Below, piece after piece: positions 15,506 to 24,008 of a DNA stretch of 64,000 bases. The position numbers were made by a program, and so were the translations under genes. This stretch comes from KBS50 sp042434095 (GTDB lineage: Bacteria > Actinomycetota > Actinomycetes > Mycobacteriales > Micromonosporaceae), in assembly GCF_042434095.1 (NCBI RefSeq), contig NZ_JBHLUE010000009.1, positions 1 to 64,000 on the forward strand. Direction: 5' to 3'. Position 1 is the first letter of the stretch; every line of letters begins with the position of its first letter. The notes below the pieces were generated by a model. The model worked only from the letters and a program-made list of their open reading frames with translations, ran no database searches and was not told where the DNA came from.

Positions 15506-18252
15506 CACGCCGCCGCCGGCGGCCCGAGACGGAGCGCTTCGGGCTGCTGAGCCCGCGTCTCGGCCGCCGGTTACCCCTCGCCGCGGCCGGCGCCACCGCA
15601 CTCGTCCTTGTCGCCGGCACCGGTGTCGGCTTCGCCCAGACCTACCAGTTCGGCACCGACCGTGTCGGCGAGGTCACCGGCAAGGGCCTCGTGGTCTCCG
15701 ACGACCAGTACGTCAAGCCGATCGGCGAGCGTCTCGTCATCAACAACGGCAAGATCATGTCCTCGACGGTGAGCCCGGACGGCACGCACGCCGCGGCCTC
15801 GCTGGCCGACGGGGGGATGGCACTGGCCATCCTGGACCTGAAGACCTGGAAGGTGCGGCAGTTGGTCGGCAAGAACGCGGCCGCCGACCTGCAGATCAGC
15901 GGCAATGACGTGGGCCAGGAAGGGCCCACGTACTCGCCGGACGGCTCGCGGCTGTGGCTCGGGCAGGCCGACGGGTACCGCACGTTCACCGTCAACCCGG
16001 ACGGCACGCTGGCCAACCCGGCCTTCGTCCCGATCCCCGCCGACGGGCCGAGGCGCGCGCTGGCCAGCACGGCCGTGTTCTCGCCCGACGGGTCCACCGT
16101 GTACGCCGCGGTCAACGGCCAGAACCGGGTGGTGGCCATCGACGCGGCCACCGGGTCCATCAAGCAGAGCTGGGCCGTGGGCATCGCCCCGCGGGACCTC
16201 GCCCTGGTTGGCGGCAAGCTCTATGCGAGCAACGAGGGCGGCCGCCCGGCGAAGCCCGGTGAGACCACCATCAACTCCTACAACACGCCGGTGCCGGCCA
16301 ACCCGGCCACCGGCGCCACCACGACCGGCACGGTCAGTGTGATCGACCCGGCGAAGCCCGACGCCGCCGCCAAGAGCATCGACGTCGGCCTGCACCCCAC
16401 CGCGCTGTACGCCAAGGGTCGGGCGCTGTTCGTCGCCAACACCGCCACCAACGACGTCTCGGTGATCGACACCGCCCGCGACAGGGTGGTGCAGACGATC
16501 GCGACCCAGCCGTGGCCGGAGTCGTCGGTCGGCTACCAGCCCGACGCGGTCACCCTCACCGACGACGGCCACCTGCTGGTGACGCTCGGCCGCGCCAACG
16601 CCGTGGCCGTCTACCGGTACACCACCCCGCAGGAGCCGGTCAGCTACGTGGGCCTGCTCCCCACCGACTACTTCCCCGCGGAGATCGCCACGGTCGGCCA
16701 CGACGTGATCGTGTCCAACACCCGTGGCATCGACGCCCGTCGTCCCACCACCAGTGGCGGACACGGGACCCACGACACCACCTCGAGCCTGCAGCGGTTC
16801 ACGCTGCCGAACGACCACGCCATCAAGGCGCAGACCCGTACGGTATTCGACCAGAACGGTTGGACCGCCGGGTCGGTCAAGCAGGCCCAGGGCCGGCGCA
16901 ACGTCAAGCCCGTGCCGGTCCCGGCGCGGCTCGGCGACCCCTCGACGATCAAGCACGTCTTCCTGATCGTCAAGGAGAACCGGACGTACGACCAGATGTT
17001 CGGCGACGTGGCGCGCGGCAACGGCGACCCGGCGCTGGCCCAGTTCGGCGAGAACGTGACGCCGAACCAGCACGCGCTGGCCGCGCAGTTCGGGCTGTAC
17101 GACAACACGTACGACATCGGCACGAACTCGGCCGAGGGCCACAACTGGCTCATGCAGGCGGACGACCCGGAGTACACCGAGTCCTCGGCCGGCGAGTACA
17201 TCCGCAGCTACGACACCGAGGACGACGCGCTCGGCCACCAGCGGACCGGCTTCATCTGGACCGGCGCCCAGGCCAAGGGCAAGTCGGTGCGGGACTTCGG
17301 CGAGTTCCACCAGTTCCTCACCAAGCCGGCCGACGCGAGCTGGCAGAACCTGTACTGCGACAGCCTGCACATGGCGGGGACCGGGCAGAACACCGCGTAC
17401 CCGATGGTCTCGTCCTCGCCGATCCCGTCGCTGAACAACGTGTCGGTGCACGCGTTCCCGAAGTTCGACACCGACGTGCCGGACATCTACCGGTACGAGA
17501 TCTGGAAGCGGGACTTCGCCAAGCACGGTCCGGCGAACCTCAACATGTTCTGGCTCTCCAGCGACCACACCGGTGGCCCGCCGAACGCGGCCGCGCAGGT
17601 GGCCGACAACGACCTCGCGGTCGGCAAGATGGTGGACACCATCACGCACAGCAGGTACTGGAAGGACTCGGCCATCTTCGTGGTCGAGGACGACTCGCAG
17701 GCCGGGCTCGACCACGTCGACGGTCACCGCGCGCCGATCCAGATCATCAGCCCGTACGCCCGGCACGGCGTCGTCGACAGCCGGTACTACTCGCAGATCA
17801 CGATGATCCGGACCATCGAGCAGATCCTCGGGATCCACCCGATGAACCAGAAGGACAGCGCCGCCAGCCCGATGACCGGCGCCTTCACCCAGCGGCCGAA
17901 CTTCAAGCAGTTCACCGCGCTGCCCAACCGGACCTCGCTCACCGCGGGTCTGAAAACCCTGCCGCCCTGCGGCGCCGACAACCCGGCGCCGCCGAACCCG
18001 AACGCCGCGGCCGTACCCTCGGCAACGGTGCCGGCCGACAAGCAGCAGCTCGCGGCCACGTGGGAGGCGTGGAAGTCGCACCAGCGGCTGACCGGGCCCG
18101 ACGCGCGAGCCGACGCCGCCAACCCGGCGCAGATGAACCACTTCACGTGGTACCAGACGCACGGGTGGACGACGCCGTACCCGGGTGAAAGCAAGATCTT
18201 CGCCCCGAACGACGTACCGGGCGCCGCCATCCCGGCGGCCGAGTCCGACTGA
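15496..18252 (+). CDS. Exported beta-propeller/phosphoesterase fusion protein
   Basis: A 918-residue secreted or membrane-anchored protein. Residues 24-48 form the signal or anchor. Residues 60-450 carry YncE-like seven-bladed propeller repeats such as VFSPDGSTVYAAVNGQNRVV and ALFVANTATNDVSVIDTA. From about 490 comes a phosphoesterase (PF04185, phospholipase C-like) domain opening with HVFLIVKENRTYDQMFGD, with AEGHNWLMQADDPEY and VVEDDSQAGLDHVDGHRAP as metal/active-site segments. GAAGGGAAAG precedes the ATG. It overlaps the permease gene by 10 nt, so it belongs to the ABC operon. The likely role is phosphate ester or phospholipid cleavage outside the cell. Confidence 0.88.
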   Translation: MQVARRRRRPETERFGLLSPRLGRRLPLAAAGATALVLVAGTGVGFAQTYQFGTDRVGEVTGKGLVVSDDQYVKPIGERLVINNGKIMSSTVSPDGTHAAASLADGGMALAILDLKTWKVRQLVGKNAAADLQISGNDVGQEGPTYSPDGSRLWLGQADGYRTFTVNPDGTLANPAFVPIPADGPRRALASTAVFSPDGSTVYAAVNGQNRVVAIDAATGSIKQSWAVGIAPRDLALVGGKLYASNEGGRPAKPGETTINSYNTPVPANPATGATTTGTVSVIDPAKPDAAAKSIDVGLHPTALYAKGRALFVANTATNDVSVIDTARDRVVQTIATQPWPESSVGYQPDAVTLTDDGHLLVTLGRANAVAVYRYTTPQEPVSYVGLLPTDYFPAEIATVGHDVIVSNTRGIDARRPTTSGGHGTHDTTSSLQRFTLPNDHAIKAQTRTVFDQNGWTAGSVKQAQGRRNVKPVPVPARLGDPSTIKHVFLIVKENRTYDQMFGDVARGNGDPALAQFGENVTPNQHALAAQFGLYDNTYDIGTNSAEGHNWLMQADDPEYTESSAGEYIRSYDTEDDALGHQRTGFIWTGAQAKGKSVRDFGEFHQFLTKPADASWQNLYCDSLHMAGTGQNTAYPMVSSSPIPSLNNVSVHAFPKFDTDVPDIYRYEIWKRDFAKHGPANLNMFWLSSDHTGGPPNAAAQVADNDLAVGKMVDTITHSRYWKDSAIFVVEDDSQAGLDHVDGHRAPIQIISPYARHGVVDSRYYSQITMIRTIEQILGIHPMNQKDSAASPMTGAFTQRPNFKQFTALPNRTSLTAGLKTLPPCGADNPAPPNPNAAAVPSATVPADKQQLAATWEAWKSHQRLTGPDARADAANPAQMNHFTWYQTHGWTTPYPGESKIFAPNDVPGAAIPAAESD

Positions 18253-18271
18253 CCCGGCGCCGACCGCATGG

Positions 18272-18307
18272 GCGGCCCCGGCCGGCTTCACCGCCGGCCG
18301 GGGCCGC
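18272..18307 (+). terminator. Strong intrinsic-type terminator hairpin
   Basis: GCGGCCCCGGCCGG at 18272-18285 pairs perfectly with 18294-18307 across an 8-nt loop. It lies 20 nt after the phosphoesterase stop codon and 21 nt before the end of the convergent hydrolase gene, so it can serve both directions. No T-run follows, as is common in this phylum. Confidence 0.85.
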
Positions 18308-18327
18308 TCCGCGTCCGGCTGTCGCGC

Positions 18328-19239
18328 CTACTTGTGCTGGATGCGGTAGCTGCCGTCGCCGGCGGCGGCCCGATCGGCCAGGGTCTGCCAGGCGGCGCCG
18401 TCGTCGATCTTGAGCGCCTCCCGGAGGTAGCCGGAGATCGCGTCGGCGACCAGGGCCACCCGGGTCGGGTCCTCGTCGGTGGTCTCGGCCACCTGCTCGC
18501 CGGCGACCCCGCCGAGGGTGTGCTCGCCCTCGGCGATGGTGAGCAGGCTCTTGGGGGCGGGGCTGAGGTGGTAGGCGTCGGTGAACCAGTCCGGTCCGCG
18601 GGTGGACATCGCCGACCGGTCCTGGTCGCCGGCGACGATCAGGGCGGGCGTGGTCATGGTGGAGTAGTCGGGACGCATGAACGGCAGGTGTTCGACGGCG
18701 AACGCGGTGAGCGAGTCGCCGGTGCCGGTGGCCGCGATGAGCGCGCCGGCCGTGATCGCGGGGTGGGCGAAGTCCTCGCCCGGGTTGCCGTCGGCGTCCA
18801 GGACGCGGGCGCCGAGGAGGGTGCCGACGGTCTGGCCGCCCCAGGAGTGCCCGACGGCGGCGACCCGCTGCAGGTCGGCGCGGCCGGCCAGGCCGGCCCG
18901 GGAGAGGACGTCCTCGAGGTTGTCGAGGATGGCGTGCAGGTCGGCGATCCGGACCCGCCAGATGGCGCCGAATCGCGGGTCGTCGAAGCCGATGCCGTTG
19001 CGGCGGGAGTCGAGGTGGGTGGGCTGGACGACCACGAAGCCGGCCGCGGCCCACCGGTCGACGAGCGGCTCGTAGCCGTCCATGGACCAGGCGTTGCCGT
19101 GGGAGAAGACGATCACCGGCAGGTCGTGACCGGCCACCGGGGCGGTGACCTTGACCTGCAGCTCGAGGCCGCGTCCGGTGGTGGGCACGGGGACGGGCTT
19201 GATCGCGACGAGCGGTTGGGCAAGTTGACCGATGCGCAT
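18328..19239 (-). CDS. Alpha/beta hydrolase (PAF-acetylhydrolase/chlorophyllase-like)
   Basis: A 303-residue serine hydrolase. The oxyanion segment is VIVFSHGNAWSMDGYEPL, the nucleophile elbow is AAVGHSWGGQT, and the catalytic Asp and His are expected in VAGDQDRS and AEGEHTLGG. No signal peptide is present. ATG at 19239 is chosen over a frame extending 156 codons upstream, because the extension would read through the divergent TetR gene and AGGAAG lies 10 nt before this ATG. The promoter overlaps a TetR-type operator, so the divergent regulator probably represses it. Confidence 0.88.
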   Translation of the reverse strand: MRIGQLAQPLVAIKPVPVPTTGRGLELQVKVTAPVAGHDLPVIVFSHGNAWSMDGYEPLVDRWAAAGFVVVQPTHLDSRRNGIGFDDPRFGAIWRVRIADLHAILDNLEDVLSRAGLAGRADLQRVAAVGHSWGGQTVGTLLGARVLDADGNPGEDFAHPAITAGALIAATGTGDSLTAFAVEHLPFMRPDYSTMTTPALIVAGDQDRSAMSTRGPDWFTDAYHLSPAPKSLLTIAEGEHTLGGVAGEQVAETTDEDPTRVALVADAISGYLREALKIDDGAAWQTLADRAAAGDGSYRIQHK

Positions 19240-19276
19240 GGTGATGCTGCTTCCTGGGTGTGGGGAGTGGTCTGCC

Positions 19277-19304
19277 ATAATTTGGCGGAACACCGTTCCG
19301 TCAA
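19277..19304 (-). promoter_or_regulatory. Hydrolase promoter with operator in the spacer
   Basis: On the minus strand TTGACG (19299-19304) and AATTAT (19277-19282) form a -35/-10 pair with a 16-bp spacer. The palindrome CGGAACACCGTTCCG (19286-19300) occupies that spacer. A bound TetR dimer would block RNA polymerase directly. Confidence 0.7.
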
Positions 19305-19326
19305 CAATAGCGGAACAATGTTCCGC
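19286..19326. promoter_or_regulatory. Two TetR-type palindromic operators
   Basis: CGGAACACCGTTCCG at 19286-19300 and GCGGAACAATGTTCCGC at 19310-19326 share the half-site CGGAAC and are centred 25 bp apart. They lie between the divergent hydrolase and TetR genes, and the second ends 15 nt before the TetR start. The arrangement predicts repression of both genes. Confidence 0.8.
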
Positions 19327-19341
19327 CAACAAGGAGGGGTC

Positions 19342-19911
19342 GTGGCCGACTCGCTGGGCGCGCGGCAGGCAGCGGTACAGCGCAACCGCGAGGCGCTGCT
19401 CGCCGCCGCCGCGGCCGTGTTCGTGGAGCAGGGGGTGCAGGCGCCGATCCGGGACATCGCCGGGCGGGCCGGCGTGGGGCTGGGGACGGTCTACCGCCAC
19501 TTCCCGAGCCGGGCCGAGCTGGTCACCGCGGTGTACCGACACCAGATCGAGGAGTGCGTCGCGCTCGCCGCCGCGCTGCTGGCCGAGCCCATCCCCCCCG
19601 GCGCGGCGCTGGCCCGCTGGATCGACGCCTTCGTGGAGTTCCTGGTGACCAAGCACGGTCTGGGAGTCGCCCTGCAGTCCGCGGACCCGAGCCTGCTCAC
19701 CCTGCACACGCTGATGCTCGACCGGCTGGTTCCCGCCTGCGCGTCGCTGATCGCCGCCGGGGTGGCCGCCGGCGAGATCGACCCGGAGGTGACCGCCTAC
19801 ACCCTCATGCGTGCCGTGGGCAACCTCTGCATCCTGGGCGCGGGCTACGAGCGGGCCGACGCGCAGGACATGGTGGCCCGGCTGCTCGTGGGGTGCCGCC
19901 GCGCCCCCTGA
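19342..19911 (+). CDS. TetR-family transcriptional regulator
   Basis: A 189-residue repressor. The N-terminal helix-turn-helix reads IRDIAGRAGVGLGTVYRHFP, a canonical TetR motif, followed by a helical ligand-binding domain. GTG at 19342 is used because AAGGAGGGG lies just upstream. The alternative ATG at 19319 lies inside the second operator. The regulator very likely controls itself and the divergent hydrolase through the twin palindromes. The inducer is unknown but may be a hydrolase substrate. Confidence 0.92.
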   Translation: MADSLGARQAAVQRNREALLAAAAAVFVEQGVQAPIRDIAGRAGVGLGTVYRHFPSRAELVTAVYRHQIEECVALAAALLAEPIPPGAALARWIDAFVEFLVTKHGLGVALQSADPSLLTLHTLMLDRLVPACASLIAAGVAAGEIDPEVTAYTLMRAVGNLCILGAGYERADAQDMVARLLVGCRRAP

Positions 19912-19971
19912 CGGGCATTGACGCGGCTCCTAGAGTGGCCCTTTCAGACCAAGTGGTCGGCGGCAGGTCGG

Positions 19972-21123
19972 TCAGGGCCAGGTGAAGGCGAGCGGCTGAC
20001 CGAGATATCTCCCGTACGGGGTGAACGCCGCCTCGATCCTGGCCCGTTCCCGGGTGCCGAGCCGGACCAGTGGAAAGACCTCCACGGTGGTGCGGGTCCT
20101 GCCGAGGGTGCGCTTCCAGGTGCCGATCACCCGGCCGGCGCGGACCACGGTGGACCGGAACATCCCGTTGTTGCCCGGCACGACCGCGGCCATGTGCCCG
20201 CTGTCCAGCATCAGCGACCGGTCCTTGAAGCCCAGCAGGTATTCGTCGAACCCGGGCAGCACCAGCAGGTCGTCGGTGAGGTCGAGCAGGTCGGGGGCGG
20301 TGGCGGCCGCCTCCAGCAGGGCGGGATCGGCGTACAGCTCGGCGCCGTCGCCGCCCACCGAGACCAGGTCGGCGCCGGCCGCCGCGATGCCCCGCCGGGC
20401 GTCGGCGAGGGTGAGCCCCGTCCAGCCGGCGAGGTCCCGGTGGGTCGTGGGGCCGTGGCTGCGGAAGTATCGGGTGGCGATCAGCGCCAGCGCCTCGTCC
20501 CGGTCCGGCCGGCGCGGGTCGGGCGCCCACTCGTCGAGCAGCACGAACGTCTGCTCCTTGCCGATGCTCGGGGCGATGCAGGTGACGCCGCGCTGGCTCA
20601 CGTACCACAGCAGGTGGTAGCCGCGCTGGCCGGTGCAGTCGATGCCGGCGGCGGTCAGCGTGGCCAGGCATTCGGCGCGGGTGAGCCGGCCGCCGCCGGC
20701 CAGCGCGGTCCCGAGCACGTCCGCCGCCCGCTCGGCCGCCCGGATGTCGAGGCCGAGGGCGGCCCGCCGGGTCTCGGCCTGGACGAGCTGCCGGACACCC
20801 ATGACCTCCAGCATCCAGCGGGCGTCCCGGGGCGGCACCAGGTGCACGGTGCCGCGCATCGGCCAGGTGCGGATCGCCTCCCGGCGCTCCATCGCGGCCT
20901 GCACGTCGGTCAGGGTGAACGCGGGCAGCCGAACGCCCAGCGACCACAGGCCGCTGGCCAGGTCCTGCGCCTGCATGGCGCCGAACCACTCAACCACCCC
21001 GGCCACGTCGGCGGGCCGAGCGACGGCCGCGCCAGGCCGAGCGCCGTCGGCGCCGTCCGCCTGGCCGCGCAGCAGCAGGCTGGACATCCGCAGCGCAAGC
21101 ACCTGCCCCGAGGTCAGCTCCAC
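19972..21123 (-). CDS. Winged-helix DNA glycosylase homologue (AlkZ/HTH_42 family)
   Basis: A 383-residue member of the HTH_42 family, whose characterised members unhook alkylated or cross-linked bases. The catalytic QxQ motif is visible as MQAQDLAS (Q51, Q53), which points to the AlkZ rather than the QxD-type AlkX branch. The TWPMRGTVHLVPPRD loop and the C-terminal LPGFDEYLLGFKDRS are also family hallmarks. In producers, AlkZ proteins often protect against a self-made genotoxin. No toxin cluster is evident beside it, so general repair is equally possible. Confidence 0.85.
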   Translation of the reverse strand: MELTSGQVLALRMSSLLLRGQADGADGARPGAAVARPADVAGVVEWFGAMQAQDLASGLWSLGVRLPAFTLTDVQAAMERREAIRTWPMRGTVHLVPPRDARWMLEVMGVRQLVQAETRRAALGLDIRAAERAADVLGTALAGGGRLTRAECLATLTAAGIDCTGQRGYHLLWYVSQRGVTCIAPSIGKEQTFVLLDEWAPDPRRPDRDEALALIATRYFRSHGPTTHRDLAGWTGLTLADARRGIAAAGADLVSVGGDGAELYADPALLEAAATAPDLLDLTDDLLVLPGFDEYLLGFKDRSLMLDSGHMAAVVPGNNGMFRSTVVRAGRVIGTWKRTLGRTRTTVEVFPLVRLGTRERARIEAAFTPYGRYLGQPLAFTWP

Positions 21124-21193
21124 GGCCCGGATGCTAACTCCGCCGTACGACAGGCTCGGGCGACCGGTGCCCTTGGGTGAACCGCAGACCTTC

Positions 21194-21526
21194 CTAGGCG
21201 ACGTTCAGGTGGATGTTGCCGATGCGGGCCACAACATCCAGATGACCGCCGAGACCGGTGACGTACGCGCGAAGGGTTTCCAGGCTGGTGGCGGTGCCGT
21301 TCTCGATCTGGCTGATTCGTGCCTGTGACAGGCCGGCGGCGTCGGCCAGTTGAGCCTGCGTCATACCAAGCTGCTTGCGAATGTCTGCCAATTGCGCACC
21401 ACTGACCGAAGCGAGCATCTGATGGCGCATCTCGGCCCGTCGTTCGACTCTTTCGGCGCTGTCCCATCCGGGATCGAGACTTCGAGCCTTGTCCTTGACA
21501 TCACGCCAGCTTGCCGGGTTGTTCAT
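21194..21526 (-). CDS. HigA-like antitoxin (XRE family)
   Basis: A 110-residue protein with a clear XRE helix-turn-helix, LGMTQAQLADAAGLSQARIS, in its middle. The N-terminal helical part likely neutralises the toxin. The ATG at 21526 overlaps the toxin stop (ATGA) and has GAAGGAAG upstream. Toxin first and antitoxin second is the HigBA order. Local G+C content is lower than in the neighbours, which hints at acquisition by transfer. Confidence 0.85.
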   Translation of the reverse strand: MNNPASWRDVKDKARSLDPGWDSAERVERRAEMRHQMLASVSGAQLADIRKQLGMTQAQLADAAGLSQARISQIENGTATSLETLRAYVTGLGGHLDVVARIGNIHLNVA

Positions 21527-21753
21527 CGATCTTCCTTCAGTCTGGTCAGATGCTCGTGGAACCGTTGGTCGGCCAGCCGAACAGCAACGCGGTACCACTC
21601 CTGCCACTGGCCGGACTTGTCGCCGGCGACAAGAAACACCGCTTCACGGGCGGGGTCGAAGGCGAAGATCATGCGTATCTCGCTGGAGCTACTCGAACCT
21701 GGCCGCAGCTCCTTCATGTTGTGGAAGGCGCTCCCTTTGAGCCCACACACCAC
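21523..21753 (-). CDS. HigB/Gp49-like toxin, short at the N-terminus
   Basis: A 76-residue frame with the hallmark core FHNMKELRPGSSSSSEIRMI, then FAFDPAREAVFLVAGDKSGQ and WQEWYRVAVRLADQRFHEHL. These place it in the RelE/HigB Gp49 family of mRNA-cleaving toxins. Family members are usually about 110 residues, and the first 35-40 residues are missing here. An in-frame TAA lies 18 nt upstream, so the frame cannot extend. GTG at 21753 or 21750 is the likely start. It may be an inactive remnant or a naturally short form. Confidence 0.7.
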   Translation of the reverse strand: MVCGLKGSAFHNMKELRPGSSSSSEIRMIFAFDPAREAVFLVAGDKSGQWQEWYRVAVRLADQRFHEHLTRLKEDR

Positions 21754-21754
21754 C

Positions 21755-21773
21755 AGTATAAGGCAAGCTTATA
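21755..21773 (-). promoter_or_regulatory. TA promoter and overlapping palindrome
   Basis: TATACT on the minus strand (21755-21760) is a near-perfect -10 for the toxin-antitoxin operon. It overlaps the inverted repeat TATAAG-N5-CTTATA (21757-21773), the expected site for autorepression by the XRE antitoxin. Transcription would begin at or next to the toxin GTG codons. Confidence 0.65.
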
Positions 21774-21839
21774 TTCGGTTCCGCATGGCTGGCCACAACT
21801 GCTGGACTCTTCCTGACGGGGCGTAACCGGGCCGGGCGG

Positions 21840-23069
21840 TCAGGCCGGGACCACAACGGGGAGGGTGGTGAGGTTGCGGATCGCCAGGTTGGGACGGTAG
21901 AAGCGGTCCCGGCCGGGCGCCAGCCGCAGCTCCGGCAGCCGGGCGGTGAGGCGTTCCAGCAAGGTCCGTGCCTCCAACCGGGCCAGCGGGGCCCCGAAGC
22001 AGAAGTGCGAGCCGAAGCCGAACGACAGGTGCTCGGTGTTGTTGTCCCGATCCGGGTCGAAGCCGTCCGGATCGGCGAACACCCGCCCGTCCCGGTTCGC
22101 CGCGCCGATCAGCAGCAGGCAACGGGCGCCGGCCGGGATGGTGACCTCGCCGATGGTCACCGGCGCGGTGGTGACCCGCAGCCAGCCGTCGATGGGCGGC
22201 CCGTACCGCAGCGTCTCCTCGACGTACCCGGGAATGCCGGCCGGCTCGGCGACCAGCCGGCGCCAGCGGTCGGGCTCGGCCAGCGCGAACTCCAGGGCGT
22301 GCGCCAACAGGCCGGTGGTGGTCTCGTGGCCGGCCACGATGAGGTTGAAAACCAGCGCGGCCACCTCGGCCTCGGTGAGCACCCGGTCGTCGCCGCCGCG
22401 GTGCGCCAGCAGCCGGGTGATGGCGTCCGTTCCGCTGCCGGCCGTGGCGGCGCGCCGGGCCACCAGGTCGGTGCAGTACCGCCAGAACTCCACCAGCCGC
22501 TCGGCCGACTCGACCTGGTCGGCGGGGTCCGGGTGGCCCCAGATGAACTCGACCTGCCCGCGGGCCCAGGCTCGGATCCGGTCGGCGTCCTCGGCGATGC
22601 CGAGGATGTCCAGCACCACCCGCAACGGCAGCTCGGACGTGAGCGCCGGCACCAGATCGACCACCTCGCCGGCCCGCGCGGCGACGGCCCCGACCAGCTC
22701 GTCGACCCGTCGGTCGACGATCCGGCCGTACCGCTCGGCCACCCGGCCGGGGTTGTTGGCCACCGCGGCGCGCAGCGCCGCCCGGGTGCGGTCGTGCACC
22801 GGCGCGTCCGCGCCGATGGTGGTGGGCCGGATGTCGAAGTCGCGCAGCAGCTCGAGCGCCGCCGGGCACACCGGATAGGTGGGCACCACCGTGAGGGCGT
22901 TGCTGAAGGTACGGGCGTCCGCGAACGCCCGGCGCACGGCGTCGTACCCGCCGATCAGCCACAGCTGGAGGTCCTCGGCGTACCGGACCGGGCTGTCGCC
23001 GGCCAGCACCTCCCGCCACAACGGGGTCGGATCCTGGACGTAACCGCCGGCGTACGGGTTGAGCAGCAT
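21840..23069 (-). CDS. Cytochrome P450
   Basis: A 409-residue soluble bacterial P450 monooxygenase. The I-helix oxygen-activation motif is AGHETTT, the K-helix is EETLR, and the haem-binding loop is FGFGSHFCFGAPLAR with the axial Cys. ATG at 23069 is preferred to 23081 because GGAGG lies 4 nt upstream of it, inside the alternative first codons. It sits 38 bp downstream of the SDR gene on the same strand, so the two may act in sequence on one substrate. A ferredoxin gene is not seen nearby. Confidence 0.95.
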   Translation of the reverse strand: MLLNPYAGGYVQDPTPLWREVLAGDSPVRYAEDLQLWLIGGYDAVRRAFADARTFSNALTVVPTYPVCPAALELLRDFDIRPTTIGADAPVHDRTRAALRAAVANNPGRVAERYGRIVDRRVDELVGAVAARAGEVVDLVPALTSELPLRVVLDILGIAEDADRIRAWARGQVEFIWGHPDPADQVESAERLVEFWRYCTDLVARRAATAGSGTDAITRLLAHRGGDDRVLTEAEVAALVFNLIVAGHETTTGLLAHALEFALAEPDRWRRLVAEPAGIPGYVEETLRYGPPIDGWLRVTTAPVTIGEVTIPAGARCLLLIGAANRDGRVFADPDGFDPDRDNNTEHLSFGFGSHFCFGAPLARLEARTLLERLTARLPELRLAPGRDRFYRPNLAIRNLTTLPVVVPA

Positions 23070-23107
23070 CGGTCCTCCCATCGACGTACGCCGTAGTATC
23101 CACCGGC

Positions 23108-23890
23108 TCAGGCCGGCTCGTGTGCCTCCGGATCCCGGGCCAGCACCGACCGCCCGCCGTCCACCGGCAGGGTGACGCCGGTGACGAAGCTGGCTTCGTC
23201 GGAGAGCAGGTACGCCACGGCCGCGGCCACCTCGTCCGGCCGGCCGACCCGGGCAAGCGGGTGCACGGCCGCCATCTCCGCGCTCACCCGGTCGGCCGCG
23301 GAGCCGTCCAGGCCGGCCAGGTACGCCGCGTGGCGCTCGGTGGCGATCGAACCGAGCGCCACCGTGTTGGCGCGGATGCCCCGGTGCCCGTACTCCACGG
23401 CCACCGCCCGGGTCAGCCCCTCGATCGCGGCCTTCGCCGTGACGTACGGGAGGCAGCCCGGCACGGCCCGCTGGGCCTGGTGCGACGAGACGTTGACGAT
23501 CGCGCCGCCGGCGCCGGCCGCCAGGAACCGGCGTACGGCCGTGGCGCAGCCGGTGATCACCGGATCGAGGTTGCGGGCCACCAGGGCGGAGACCTCGGCG
23601 GGCGTGGCGGTGTGCAGCGAGACGTCCCGGAAGACGGCCGCGTTGTTCACCCAGCCCGCGAGCCGGGCGCCGGCCGGCACCGCGTCGGCGGCCCGGTCGG
23701 CGACCTGCTCATCGGCGGCGTCACCGGTGAGCGGCACCAACCGGCTGCCGGCCGGGTGGGCGGCCGTCCAGTCCAGCGCCTCCGCGTCGAACTCGACGGC
23801 CACCACGCCGTGTCCATCCTCGAGCAACCGGTGCACGACCGCCCGGCCGACGCCGCGGCCACCGCCCGTCACCACGTACCACCGGTGCAC
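23108..23890 (-). CDS. SDR-family oxidoreductase
   Basis: A 260-residue short-chain dehydrogenase/reductase. The cofactor motif is VVTGGGRGVGRAV. The structural NNAA is present, and the active site is the Ser of IVNVSSHQAQ with Y-x-x-x-K in LPYVTAKAAI. The C-terminal segment SFVTGVTLPVDGG is typical. It precedes the P450 by 38 bp. The pairing suggests hydroxylation plus oxidation or reduction of a small molecule, under possible control of the large SARP-type regulator upstream. Confidence 0.93.
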   Translation of the reverse strand: MHRWYVVTGGGRGVGRAVVHRLLEDGHGVVAVEFDAEALDWTAAHPAGSRLVPLTGDAADEQVADRAADAVPAGARLAGWVNNAAVFRDVSLHTATPAEVSALVARNLDPVITGCATAVRRFLAAGAGGAIVNVSSHQAQRAVPGCLPYVTAKAAIEGLTRAVAVEYGHRGIRANTVALGSIATERHAAYLAGLDGSAADRVSAEMAAVHPLARVGRPDEVAAAVAYLLSDEASFVTGVTLPVDGGRSVLARDPEAHEPA

Positions 23891-24008
23891 GTTGCGCCTC
23901 CCTGCCTGCTGCCTGCCGGACGGACGTTGCGCCCCGGGGCGCGCGCCGTGGAGTGTAAGTATCGGGGAACGCGCGCCGGCCGCCAGTCAGGAGGCGCCGC
24001 GTACATCG

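Noticed and set aside
15571..18291. Minus-strand frame of 906 codons
   Set aside because: It is the reverse shadow of the propeller-phosphoesterase gene, whose frame has clear domains, a signal and a ribosome site.
18328..19707. Extended 459-codon form of the alpha/beta hydrolase
   Set aside because: The extra 156 codons are antisense to the TetR gene and its operators, while ATG 19239 has a ribosome site.
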